Below, one piece after another: positions 36,125-44,178 of a stretch of DNA of 64,000 bases. Below the pieces are notes generated by a model. That model made no database searches. It was not told the DNA's origin and saw only the letters and a list, made by a program, of their open reading frames with translations. Position 1 is the stretch's first letter, and the number at the start of each line of letters is the position of its first letter. Both the position numbers and the translations under genes were made by a program. This stretch comes from JBBIRG01 sp964410965 (GTDB taxonomy: Bacteria; CLD3; SB21; JBBIRG01). Location: contig CAYPIY010000010.1 in assembly GCA_964410965.1 (NCBI GenBank), positions 78,531 to 142,530 on the forward strand. The letters run 5' to 3'.

Positions 36125-37435
36125 TTATCGAAGTAATATCATCTTTCTGGTTTTGATGGTTTCTCCGGTCTTCAGCCTGTAAATATAAATACCGCTGGAG
36201 ACATGTTTTCCGCGCTTATCACAGCCATCCCAGATCACGTTATGTTCTCCCGGTTGCAAGACTTCATTGATTAACGTTCTGATCTCTCTGCCCAGCATGT
36301 CAAACACCGATAAACGTATTCGGCCGGGCCGAATGGTATTAAATTTAATTGACGTATTTGGGTTGAAAGGATTTGGATAATTTTGTATGACTTCACAATC
36401 CGAGTTTTTATTGTCAGTTCCTGACGTTTTTTTGGTTACACAATCATAAAGAATATCCAGCGTGTCGGTAGTAGTGGAAACTTTGGATGAACCGTTGGAA
36501 TTATTACGGGTTACAACATAATAATACGCAACCCATCTGCCTCCGCCTGCGCAACTGATTTCTTCATCCAGGTAATATGTATTCGTTGTATTGGCAATGT
36601 TTGTATATGCGCCGTACTTGTTATTTAGCTTTCTGTAGATTTTGTATTCAACATTAAAAGGTTCGCCATTTGAATTCCAGCTTAAATAAGGACTCCCGGA
36701 GGAAGAAGTAAGGTTGAAATCCGCCGGCGGTTCAGGTATAAAGGATTTGGTCCTTGGATATTGGTAAGATGACGACTTGTTTCTGTTTGATTCCCAAATT
36801 CCCCATGAAAAATCGGATAGAGAATCCTTGACCTTCCACCAGGTTCCTCCGTAATCATATTGTAAGGGAATCCAATAATAAAATTTGTTTGTATCGTTAT
36901 AATCGTATTTTATTGAAATATCTACGGAAGGGAAATAATATGGGGGTGACGTCCAGCCACAATACATTGAATCCGTATAATCAATAATAATAGAATCAAC
37001 CGTGTTATAATCATTATAACCGATTAAATATTTTTGTATGCAAAATTTATATTGTGCAAATCCAAAAGTATCGCTTCCTGTGGCATAAGAACCCCCATAA
37101 AAGCTATATTTAAAAGTATCTACACCGGTATATAAAAAATGTGTGCTTTGCTTAAAACGATCTATTGGACAAAAACTATCAGGATTAGCTGTGAAAATCC
37201 AAACTGAACTAATATTTTTCATTAATAATCGTGGATAATAATAAACTGTATCATCAATAACAGAATCATAAACGGCTGTTATAAGGTTGTCTATATTTGT
37301 TGTATAAAAAATAATCTCTTCAAAGTTAGTTTCTGATTGAGGAAAGAGAGTTTTTTCTGTAAAAATTGAAAACACAATTAAGATAACCAATGCAAAGTTT
37401 ACAACTTTTAAACAAAAGGAAATTAAGGTTTTCAT
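36125..37435 (-). CDS. T9SS type A sorting domain protein with Fn3-like domain, copy 2 of gene B (diverged N-terminus)
   Basis: A 436-residue paralogue of the 33026 protein with exactly the same length. The start at 37435 (MKTLISFCLKVVNFALVILI) follows AAAGGATGG. The N-terminal ~175 residues differ at roughly a third of positions, for example NPDSFCPIDRFKQSTHFL against DPDSFIPTNRFKQYSHYL in the other copy, while residues ~176-436 (Fn3-like region and T9SS domain) are identical. Small compensating indels (VID for VVID) keep the length. Likely exported and surface-anchored; function unknown. Confidence 0.88.
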   Translation of the reverse strand: MKTLISFCLKVVNFALVILIVFSIFTEKTLFPQSETNFEEIIFYTTNIDNLITAVYDSVIDDTVYYYPRLLMKNISSVWIFTANPDSFCPIDRFKQSTHFLYTGVDTFKYSFYGGSYATGSDTFGFAQYKFCIQKYLIGYNDYNTVDSIIIDYTDSMYCGWTSPPYYFPSVDISIKYDYNDTNKFYYWIPLQYDYGGTWWKVKDSLSDFSWGIWESNRNKSSSYQYPRTKSFIPEPPADFNLTSSSGSPYLSWNSNGEPFNVEYKIYRKLNNKYGAYTNIANTTNTYYLDEEISCAGGGRWVAYYYVVTRNNSNGSSKVSTTTDTLDILYDCVTKKTSGTDNKNSDCEVIQNYPNPFNPNTSIKFNTIRPGRIRLSVFDMLGREIRTLINEVLQPGEHNVIWDGCDKRGKHVSSGIYIYRLKTGETIKTRKMILLR

Positions 37436-37560
37436 ATACCATCCTTTCACTAAATATTCAGAAAGGAGAATCACATCGTTTGAATCGATCTGATGAAACC
37501 GTCCGAATGGCTTCCGAATCCTTCTTTGAAAAAAGAGTTACCAATCGCAGTCCCTGATAT

Positions 37561-37589
37561 AAGGTACCCCACGGCGAAAGGTATGTCAA
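37561..37589 (-). promoter_or_regulatory. Putative promoter of the B'-A'-B-A run
   Basis: On the minus strand a perfect TTGACA (37589-37584) is followed after 17 bases by TACCTT (37566-37561). It lies at the outer edge of repeat unit 2; the -35 is outside the repeat, so unit 1 has the matching TACATT but not this -35. This suggests that the outer unit drives expression of all four genes. Confidence 0.5.
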
Positions 37590-37657
37590 GAAATAAAATG
37601 AAAAAAAAAAAAATACAATGAAGTACTTACGACGAGTGAAATGAAAGGATAAAAAAA

Positions 37658-38698
37658 TCAACCCCCGTTATCGGCGAATTCCTGCCGGATCTTGAGGATT
37701 TCGGGCAGGGCTTTTCTGAACGCGTCCACGATTTTCGGATCGAGCGTGGTGCCGTTCAGGCTTTCGATTTCGGCGAGCGCCTGATCCACCGACCAGGCCG
37801 GCTTGTAAATCCGCTCCGTGGTGAGCGCGTCGAATATGTCGCTGAGCGTGCAGATGCGCGAGATCAGCGGGATTTCGTCGCCCTTGAGCCCCCGGGGGTA
37901 GCCGGTGCCGTCGTATTTCTCGTGATGCGTCAGCGCGATCTGCGCGGCGAACTGAAGCAGTTTCGATTCGCTGCTCTGCAGGATCTCATAGCCCATGACG
38001 GTATGCTCTTTCATGATCGCGTATTCGTCCTCGTCCAGCTTGTCTCCCTTGTGCAGGACCATGTCGGGCGTTCCGACCTTCCCGATGTCGTGCATCGGGG
38101 AGGCGTTGAGGATCAGTTCCTGTTCTTCCTCGGTGAGCCCGAGATATTTCGCGATTTCCTTGCTGTACAGGGCGACGCGGACGATATGGGAGCCGGTTTC
38201 GGGGCTGCGGTATTCGGCGGCCTTGGTGAGATGGAAGATCACTTCGCGTTCGCGGGCGAGGATTTCGGCGGTGGCCTTGCGGACCTCCGAAGCGAGCCAT
38301 TCCGCGCGGTTGGATAGCTCTTTCTGCCATTTGCGGAGTGCGAGCATGTTCTTCGCGCGCGCGAGGAACTCGGTCGTGTCCACGGGCTTGTTCAGGAAAT
38401 CGTTCGCGCCCGACTGAAGCGCCTTGTACCGGATGTCTTTTTCGTTGATCGCGGTGATCATGACGACGGGGATTTCCGCGCGGCCATCTAACTTTCGGAA
38501 TAATTCAATCCATTCCAGTCCGTCGGGCGAAGGCATCATGTAATCGACAAGCACAAGGTCGGGTTCGTTTGTCCGGCACCATTCCAGCGCCTCCGCGGAG
38601 ACGAGGAAACAGACGGGCTCTTCATGCAGGGCTCGCGCGACAAGGTTCTTCAGAAGCGCCACGTTCATCTCGTTATCGTCAATGATCACAACTTTCAT
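37658..38698 (-). CDS. Response regulator with HD-GYP output domain
   Basis: A 346-residue two-component response regulator. The receiver domain (1-120) has acidic residues D7/D8, phospho-acceptor D52 (VLVDYMMPSPDG) and K104 (NDFLNKPVD). A helical linker (~120-160) leads to an HD-GYP phosphodiesterase domain with H203-D204 (PMHDIGKVGTPD), HHE at 258-260 and the GYP motif as GTGYPRGLKGDEIPL. HD-GYP enzymes break down cyclic di-GMP, so the protein probably couples a phosphorelay to motility or biofilm behaviour. No partner histidine kinase is nearby. It ends at 37658, just upstream of the duplicated module, with which it is unlikely to be co-transcribed. Confidence 0.94.
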   Translation of the reverse strand: MKVVIIDDNEMNVALLKNLVARALHEEPVCFLVSAEALEWCRTNEPDLVLVDYMMPSPDGLEWIELFRKLDGRAEIPVVMITAINEKDIRYKALQSGANDFLNKPVDTTEFLARAKNMLALRKWQKELSNRAEWLASEVRKATAEILAREREVIFHLTKAAEYRSPETGSHIVRVALYSKEIAKYLGLTEEEQELILNASPMHDIGKVGTPDMVLHKGDKLDEDEYAIMKEHTVMGYEILQSSESKLLQFAAQIALTHHEKYDGTGYPRGLKGDEIPLISRICTLSDIFDALTTERIYKPAWSVDQALAEIESLNGTTLDPKIVDAFRKALPEILKIRQEFADNGG

Positions 38699-38829
38699 GA
38701 TTCGCCTTCAGCCGGATGATTGTCCCTCAGTCAACTTGGCAATATAGGTAAAAACGGCCACAAGGTAAACAGGAAAAAAAGGTCAGGACTCCGGCCTGTT
38801 TTTCCGCGGATGAAATCATTCAGGGGGAA

Positions 38830-39741
38830 TTACCGGAAACCGGGGATTTTTTTCTTCACTCCGTCCCAGATCGCGGACGAGACGGTTTTGGCGCTGGTCA
38901 TGACAATGGAGCCCAGCAACTGAGCGGCCATCAGCGTCGCGGACCGGCGGATGGTTTTGCGGTCGCTCCGGACCAGCAATCCGCAGTATTGCCTCGCGAT
39001 CATCCCGACCCGGAGTGTGAGAAAGGCGTTGGCGGCGCCGTCCATCAGCGAATTCGTCACCAGCGACGCGATGCCTGAAAATCCGGGCACGGCGCTGACC
39101 AGCGAAGTTCCCATGGCCGACGCGATCACCGGCTCGACCTGCTGTCCGATGTCCAGGTCGTCGAGTTCGGCCGCGATGAACGCCGTGGCGCCGACATTCG
39201 CGTACAGGCGGATCAGTTCCCGCACCGACGGCCGCTGATGATACAGCGACGAAATCCGGTAAATCATTTTCGTCTGGGCGAGAAGGACAAACAGCGCGTC
39301 CAGCCGGCCCGACTGCGATATCGCGGTCGTTACAAACACCGTCGCGGCGGTTTCCCGCACGATCCCGTCGGCTTTCTCATCCAGGATAGCGACCGCCGCC
39401 CGGACCTGTTCCGGCCCGGTCACTTTCAGAGACGAAGACCGGATATGAGGATTATTCCTGAGCCGTGCGGCCATTTTGGCCAAAAAAGCCGTCATCTCCG
39501 GAGACCGTTCATCCGCGGGCGGTTTGAGCGGTTTCGGATGGCGGATGTACATATACAGCGGAACCATGAGTATCAGACTGTAGAGGAAAAGCAAACCGTA
39601 CAGGACAACCGCTCCGAACGTTTCATTGACCGACTTTGCCAGGCTGACGGCCTGATACGTCTGATTGACGGCAAACAGGATAAACAGCATCAGGATCACG
39701 ACGGAGAGGAATACCGTGAGCCGGAGAATTTGCTTTTTCAG
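38830..39741 (-). CDS. DUF697 family membrane protein, probable CTG start
   Basis: About 303 residues counted from a CTG at 39741. The canonical-start frame begins only at GTG 39699, in the middle of the first membrane helix and without a ribosome site. The CTG is five bases after GGAGG and restores KKQILR plus a full helix (LTVFLSVVILMLFILFAV). A second helix follows at about 43-62. The C-terminal DUF697/YcjF-like domain holds SRLDALFVLLAQTKMIYRIS (with G for S at the first position), VRELIRLYANVG, and a Gly/Ala-rich hairpin (SAVPGFSGIASLVTNSLMDGAANAFLTLRVG, shown by position 213-243). DUF697 proteins are often linked with GTPases or envelope stress; role unknown. Confidence 0.8.
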   Translation of the reverse strand: MKKQILRLTVFLSVVILMLFILFAVNQTYQAVSLAKSVNETFGAVVLYGLLFLYSLILMVPLYMYIRHPKPLKPPADERSPEMTAFLAKMAARLRNNPHIRSSSLKVTGPEQVRAAVAILDEKADGIVRETAATVFVTTAISQSGRLDALFVLLAQTKMIYRISSLYHQRPSVRELIRLYANVGATAFIAAELDDLDIGQQVEPVIASAMGTSLVSAVPGFSGIASLVTNSLMDGAANAFLTLRVGMIARQYCGLLVRSDRKTIRRSATLMAAQLLGSIVMTSAKTVSSAIWDGVKKKIPGFR

Positions 39742-39793
39742 GGACGCCTCCGTTCTTCCGCTGAAACAGCGGAGGTTTTGTGGCTTGATTGGT

Positions 39794-40879
39794 TCAGTCC
39801 GTAACTTCGGCCGAGAAAATGACTGGGCATGGAAATTCGCCGGAACCTCCGAAAGGCGTCCTTTTCTCCCGCTGTACAGGCATGACGGCCTTTGAAGCCC
39901 AACCGGCGCCGTTCATGACGCACGACCGTGCAGACACGCTGTCCGACATGATAAGAAGGACCTGATTTTCCTCGCGGATCAGTTCCACGTCCGCATCGTT
40001 ATATTGTTCCGATTCATGCAACCGGACGGGATCATACAAAGAATCACCCAGGGCGCCCCGGGCCGCGTAAAACACGGACGAGAGACGGTAAAACACGGAT
40101 CCGGAATCCCCGGGTAGCCTTTGCCCGCTGATCCAGGCCAGATAAAGCGTATCGCCGCTAACAAGGGACGACATGTTTTTTATGTAATACGAGTCCTCCC
40201 GTTCAGGGATGATGTTGCGTGTGATCCGGGTCGTGCGGACGGCGATATCCCTCTGAACCATATCCACCGAGTGCAGGTCTGCATATATATTTACAGGGGG
40301 ATTGAGAACCATAAGGCAGAGATTATTCCCGCTGAAAGCGATGGATAATACGCGGCTCTTTTCACCGGAGAAATTTTCCATCTGATAAAAAACCGTATGT
40401 TTTTCCTTAACAGTCCCGTCCGGACCGAAGCGCGCGTACATGAAATCTTTTCCGTCCGCATAAACCGCTATGAATCCGCCGTCTTCGGGGAAAAGCGCCT
40501 GCGAAGGACCGGGATACCGTTCCTCCGTGTTTTTTCTTTCGCCAAACAGGACGGGATTTTTCTGCAGGGGAATGCATTCTCCGTCCACCGTACCGAAATA
40601 ATAAAACCAGCGGTTATCGATATCGGGCGCGTAGGGGATGAATGTGAGTTCCGTAAAGTCATTGATCCTGAAAAACACTCCTCCGGTAGTGCCGTTCCAT
40701 GCCGTGCTGATCTGGCATTTCCTGACAGAGGGGTAAACGACGGCCAGCGTGTTCAGTCCGCCGGAATCTGTTTTCCTGATCAGCCTTGCCTCGGGATAGG
40801 AACAGGACACGTAAAACAGTACCGTGCCTAATAAAGAAAGACTGAGATGGAATTCCCGCAGGGAATTATTTATTTTCAT
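39794..40879 (-). CDS. Hypothetical lipoprotein, possible beta-propeller
   Basis: A 361-residue predicted lipoprotein. The signal LSLSLLGTVLFYVSC places the lipidated Cys near residue 27. The rest is almost wholly beta-type with blade-like pieces (DGGFIAVYADGKDFMYARFG, VLSIAFSGNNLCLMVLNPPV, LVSGDTLYLAWISGQR, ENQVLLIMSDSVSARS), suggesting a sialidase- or BNR-like propeller, but no Asp-box or catalytic residue was identified. It precedes the DUF697 gene by about 50 bases on the same strand and follows the TPR lipoprotein by about 50 bases; these three may form an operon. Function unknown. Confidence 0.72.
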   Translation of the reverse strand: MKINNSLREFHLSLSLLGTVLFYVSCSYPEARLIRKTDSGGLNTLAVVYPSVRKCQISTAWNGTTGGVFFRINDFTELTFIPYAPDIDNRWFYYFGTVDGECIPLQKNPVLFGERKNTEERYPGPSQALFPEDGGFIAVYADGKDFMYARFGPDGTVKEKHTVFYQMENFSGEKSRVLSIAFSGNNLCLMVLNPPVNIYADLHSVDMVQRDIAVRTTRITRNIIPEREDSYYIKNMSSLVSGDTLYLAWISGQRLPGDSGSVFYRLSSVFYAARGALGDSLYDPVRLHESEQYNDADVELIREENQVLLIMSDSVSARSCVMNGAGWASKAVMPVQREKRTPFGGSGEFPCPVIFSAEVTD

Positions 40880-40925
40880 GTCGTAAAGGGGTTGTTCAGG
40901 TCAGCGCAACGAGGAAAGAGCAGGA

Positions 40926-41423
40926 TTACTTGTCGATCCGCCCGTTTTCCGGAAATTTATATTTTTGCTTCAGGCGTTCCAGGTTCTTTTCGGCCCGGTA
41001 TTTGAGATTCTGGCTGACCACGTCGTCGGAACCGGCATCCCGGCTGATCAAGTCCAGTTCTTTGTTGTAGTACAGGGTGGCCATGGAATCCATCCCGGCG
41101 GACATGTAAGCCTCCGCCATGCTGTCGTACGCGTTCAGCGATCCCGGATAGGCGCTGACATTCAGCTGAAAAATCTGGATGGCGTCGTCGTGCCGGTTTT
41201 CCTTGAGCAGGCGGTATCCCAGTGCGTTCAGTTCGCCTTCCGACCAGTCGAATTCGCCGGCTTTGCGCTGCTTCCAGTCATGGTACACGGCGACTGCGGT
41301 GTTGATGCCGTCCTTCTGGATGATGCGGTACAGTTCGTCCTGAAGCGATTTTTTTTCCGAGCATGCGGCCGTCATCACCAGCGCGGCCATGAGGATCTGT
41401 TTCATTGTATTTTTCATTTCCAT
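40926..41423 (-). CDS. TPR-containing lipoprotein
   Basis: A 165-residue predicted lipoprotein with lipobox MTAAC (Cys near residue 21). After SEKKSLQDELYRIIQ come two or three tetratricopeptide-like helical hairpins (ELNALGYRLLKENRHDDAIQ, NVSAYPGSLNAYDSMAEAYM, DSMATLYYNKELDLISRD), similar to the TPR tail found after beta-lactamase-type or peptidase domains. Several ATG codons (first, third and seventh) could be the start; none has a clear ribosome site. It lies directly after the dcw terminator. It would act as a periplasmic or outer-membrane scaffold; the partner is unknown. Confidence 0.75.
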   Translation of the reverse strand: MEMKNTMKQILMAALVMTAACSEKKSLQDELYRIIQKDGINTAVAVYHDWKQRKAGEFDWSEGELNALGYRLLKENRHDDAIQIFQLNVSAYPGSLNAYDSMAEAYMSAGMDSMATLYYNKELDLISRDAGSDDVVSQNLKYRAEKNLERLKQKYKFPENGRIDK

Positions 41424-41461
41424 CTGTACCGAAATTCAGGTTGCAGGTTATTCCGGGCGAT

Positions 41462-41497
41462 AAAAAAACCCTTCGTGTCATAATACGAAGGGTTTTT
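41462..41497 (-). terminator. Rho-independent terminator of the dcw cluster
   Basis: AAAACCCTTCGT and ACGAAGGGTTTT form a 12-bp stem with an 8-base loop and T/A tails on both sides, 20 bases after the ftsZ stop. It marks the 3' end of the long minus-strand cell-wall and division operon. Confidence 0.9.
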
Positions 41498-41517
41498 AAT
41501 TTTTGCAAGGCAAAGAA

Positions 41518-42774
41518 TTATCGTTTCATGTGATTCCTGAGAAACGTCGGAATGTTCCGCTGGCTGTCGCTGTCGTCGACGCTGTACGTGCCGGTCGCTT
41601 TTAACGCCTGGGAATCCTGGATCTGGGTTTCGGCGAACTCGGTTTTCTGGACTTCCATCCGCTCGATGGCCGGCGTTTCGAGGTTTTCGTACCGGTTCAT
41701 CCGCTGATCGTGAAGGAGTTCGACATGTTTGGCGCCGTGGGACATTTTTTTGGTGATGAGCGACAGGCTCTGGTGGGTGTTTTCGGACATATCCGTCATG
41801 GTCTTTTTACGTGCCGGGGGCTTATTGAGTCCGGCGGCGATGACGGTGACGTGAATTTCGTTCTTCAGCGTTTCGTCGATGACATATCCCCAGATCACGT
41901 CGGCGTCCGGATGGGCGACTTTCGTGATATGGCCGGAGATGCTATTGACCTCGTCGAGGGTGACGTCGGGCGGACAGGTGAAATTCAGGAGAATACCGGA
42001 CGCGCCTTCGATATTCGTTTCCTCGAGAAGCGGGCTGTGAATGGCCTGCATAATCGCTTCCTCGCCGCGGTTTTCGCCTTTTCCGATGCCCATGCCCATG
42101 ATCGCGTCGCCGGCGCCGCTCATCACTTTTTTCACGTCCGCGAAATCGACGTTTACGTAGCCCGTGCAGGAGATGATGTCCGAAATGCCTTTGGTGGCGC
42201 GGTAGAGCACATCGTCGGCCGATTTAAACGCTTCCCGGAACGTCACCGTTTTGGGCAGGACGGCCAGCAGTTTTTCGTTCGGGATGACGATCAGCGTATC
42301 GACGCTGTCGCGAAGTTCCTCGATGCCGCGGCTGGCGAGGGACATGCGTTTCTCGCGTTCGAACACGAAAGGCTTGGTCACGATGCCGATGGTCAGCGCG
42401 CCGAGGCCTCTGGCGGTTTCGGCGATGATCGGCGCCGCGCCGGTTCCGGTTCCGCCTCCCATGCCGCAGGTGATGAAAACCAGGTCGGCACCCTCGAGAT
42501 GCCGGCGCACGTCATCAATGTTCTCCTCCGCCGCCCGTTTTCCGATATCGGGATTGGCTCCCGCTCCGAGCCCTTTCGTGAGATTTTTTCCGATCTGGAT
42601 TTTGTGCGTCGCGAGGTTCGAATCCAGGACCTGCAGGTCGGTATTGATCGATATAAAATCGACTCCCCGCAGACCCGCCTGGATCATACCGTTGACGGCG
42701 TTGCATCCGCCGCCTCCGACCCCGATGATTTTCATCTTCGCGCCGTAATCCCGGGTATCATCATACGTGATCAT
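41518..42774 (-). CDS. ftsZ: Cell division protein FtsZ
   Basis: A 418-residue tubulin-like GTPase that forms the division ring. The N-terminal glycine loop is GVGGGGCNAVN, the tubulin signature GGGTGTGAAP, and the synergy loop is around NVDFADVKKVM. The usual Asp-rich linker is Gln/Met/Glu rich here. The end is the conserved C-terminal peptide QRNIPTFLRNHMKR, which binds FtsA and other partners. GGAGGAAC precedes the ATG. It is the last gene of the cluster, 53 bases after ftsA, followed by a strong terminator. Confidence 0.97.
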   Translation of the reverse strand: MITYDDTRDYGAKMKIIGVGGGGCNAVNGMIQAGLRGVDFISINTDLQVLDSNLATHKIQIGKNLTKGLGAGANPDIGKRAAEENIDDVRRHLEGADLVFITCGMGGGTGTGAAPIIAETARGLGALTIGIVTKPFVFEREKRMSLASRGIEELRDSVDTLIVIPNEKLLAVLPKTVTFREAFKSADDVLYRATKGISDIISCTGYVNVDFADVKKVMSGAGDAIMGMGIGKGENRGEEAIMQAIHSPLLEETNIEGASGILLNFTCPPDVTLDEVNSISGHITKVAHPDADVIWGYVIDETLKNEIHVTVIAAGLNKPPARKKTMTDMSENTHQSLSLITKKMSHGAKHVELLHDQRMNRYENLETPAIERMEVQKTEFAETQIQDSQALKATGTYSVDDSDSQRNIPTFLRNHMKR

Positions 42775-42827
42775 AGTTCCTCCGTTGATTTATTCTTAAT
42801 GGTATTCATTTTATCCCGTAGGTTCCG

Positions 42828-44141
42828 TTAAAAAAATTCCTTCAGCCATTCTTTCATCTTGTTCATGACTTTATGATACAGTTCTTTTTCTTCCTGTTCC
42901 GTGGGGTTGTCGGAATAAGTATCTTCTTCGACGTCCTCCTGCGCGGCAATCCTGGGTTCGTCGCGGGATTCGGTTTCCGGCTCGGCCTGCCGCTGCGCTT
43001 TGTTTTTCTGGTATCCGTAATGGATCAGTCCCACGCCGGTGGCGAACACGGGACTCTGGGCTTCTCCCATCAGTCCTCCCAGCCCTCCGGGCTTTCCCGT
43101 GCGGACTGGAAGCTTGAAAATTTCCGCCGCCAGTTCCTCGGCGCCCGGCATCAGGGATCCTCCGCCGGTGAGCACCACGCCGGCGTTCAGGACTTTCAGC
43201 AGGTCGGACTGGCTGAGCTGGTAGTGCACGAGGTTGAAAATTTCCGCCATTCTCGCCTCGATGATCTGCGCGAGATATTTCCGCGGAATGTCCCGGGGTG
43301 CCCGCCCTCCGACCATGGGAATGTTGATCATTTCCGCGTCGGTGACTTTGGCCGCGTACGCGCATCCGAAGCGGGTTTTGATCTCTTCCGCCCTGTCGTA
43401 CGCCATTTTCAGGCAGATCGAAACGTCGCTGGTGACGTTCTGCCCGGCGAGGCTGATCATGTCCGTCTGCTGGATGCTTCCGTCGAAGAAAACGGCGATA
43501 TCGGTGGTGCCGCCTCCGATGTCCACCAGCGCCACGCCGAGTTCCTGTTCCTCCCGGTCGAGCACCGCGTAACTGGACGCCAGCGGCTGAAGGACGAGGT
43601 CCTTGACTTCGTACCCGGCCCGTTCCACGCACCGGTAGGTGTTCTGGGCGGACGCCACGGCGCCGGTCACGATGTGGCATTCGACCTCGAGCCGCATCCC
43701 GGTCAGTCCGATCGGGTTGCGGATGCCGTCCTGGTTGTCCACGATGAATTCCTGCGGGATCACGTGGATGATCTCTCGGTCCATCGGCATGGTGACCGCC
43801 TTGGCGGCCTCGATGGCACGGCGCACGTCATCCTCGGTGATCTCATGGTCCTGCCGGCCGACCGCCACGACCGCGTGACTGTTGATGCCCCGGACATGGT
43901 CGCCGGCGATGCCGACGTATACCGATTCCGCGGTGATTCCGGCCATGCGCTCCGCCTGTTCCATTGCCTTGCGGATCGATTCCACGGTCAGCTCGATGTT
44001 CACCACCATTCCGCGTTTCAGCCCGACGGACGGGGTTTTTCCCACACCGAGCAGTTTGATTTCCTTGCCGGACACTTCCGCGATGATCGCCGCGATCTTC
44101 GTGGTGCCGATGTCCAGTCCTACCACTATGTTTCCGCTCAT
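42828..44141 (-). CDS. ftsA: Cell division protein FtsA
   Basis: A 437-residue actin-like ATPase that anchors FtsZ filaments to the membrane. The phosphate-1 motif is GLDIGTTKIAAIIAEV at the N-terminus, phosphate-2 ALVDIGGGTTDIAVF and the adenosine loop VVLTGGGSLMPG. The 1C domain lies at about 85-160. A charged Glu-rich linker leads to the C-terminal amphipathic helix NKMKEWLKEFF that targets the membrane. The frame is open to 44195, but the ATG at 44141 has AGGTG upstream and matches the normal FtsA start. It lies between ftsQ and ftsZ, the standard order. Confidence 0.96.
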   Translation of the reverse strand: MSGNIVVGLDIGTTKIAAIIAEVSGKEIKLLGVGKTPSVGLKRGMVVNIELTVESIRKAMEQAERMAGITAESVYVGIAGDHVRGINSHAVVAVGRQDHEITEDDVRRAIEAAKAVTMPMDREIIHVIPQEFIVDNQDGIRNPIGLTGMRLEVECHIVTGAVASAQNTYRCVERAGYEVKDLVLQPLASSYAVLDREEQELGVALVDIGGGTTDIAVFFDGSIQQTDMISLAGQNVTSDVSICLKMAYDRAEEIKTRFGCAYAAKVTDAEMINIPMVGGRAPRDIPRKYLAQIIEARMAEIFNLVHYQLSQSDLLKVLNAGVVLTGGGSLMPGAEELAAEIFKLPVRTGKPGGLGGLMGEAQSPVFATGVGLIHYGYQKNKAQRQAEPETESRDEPRIAAQEDVEEDTYSDNPTEQEEKELYHKVMNKMKEWLKEFF

Positions 44142-44178
44142 ATCACACCTGATCCTGTATTCATCCGGTATTTTGGTT

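Larger units (their letters stand above)
34468..37566 (-). repeat. Tandem repeat unit 2 (3,099 bp) carrying genes A' and B'
   Basis: Second copy of the unit described at 31369-34467; the junction between units is seamless at 34467/34468. The part 34468-36910 looks identical to 31369-33811. The part encoding the B' N-terminus and its leader is a diverged relative of unit 1. This unit lies next to the only full promoter (37561-37589). Confidence 0.93.

Noticed and set aside
38770..38812. Possible terminator hairpin between the HD-GYP and DUF697 genes
   Set aside because: CAGG and CCTG with a small inner stem near a T run on each strand, but too short and interrupted to report as a feature.
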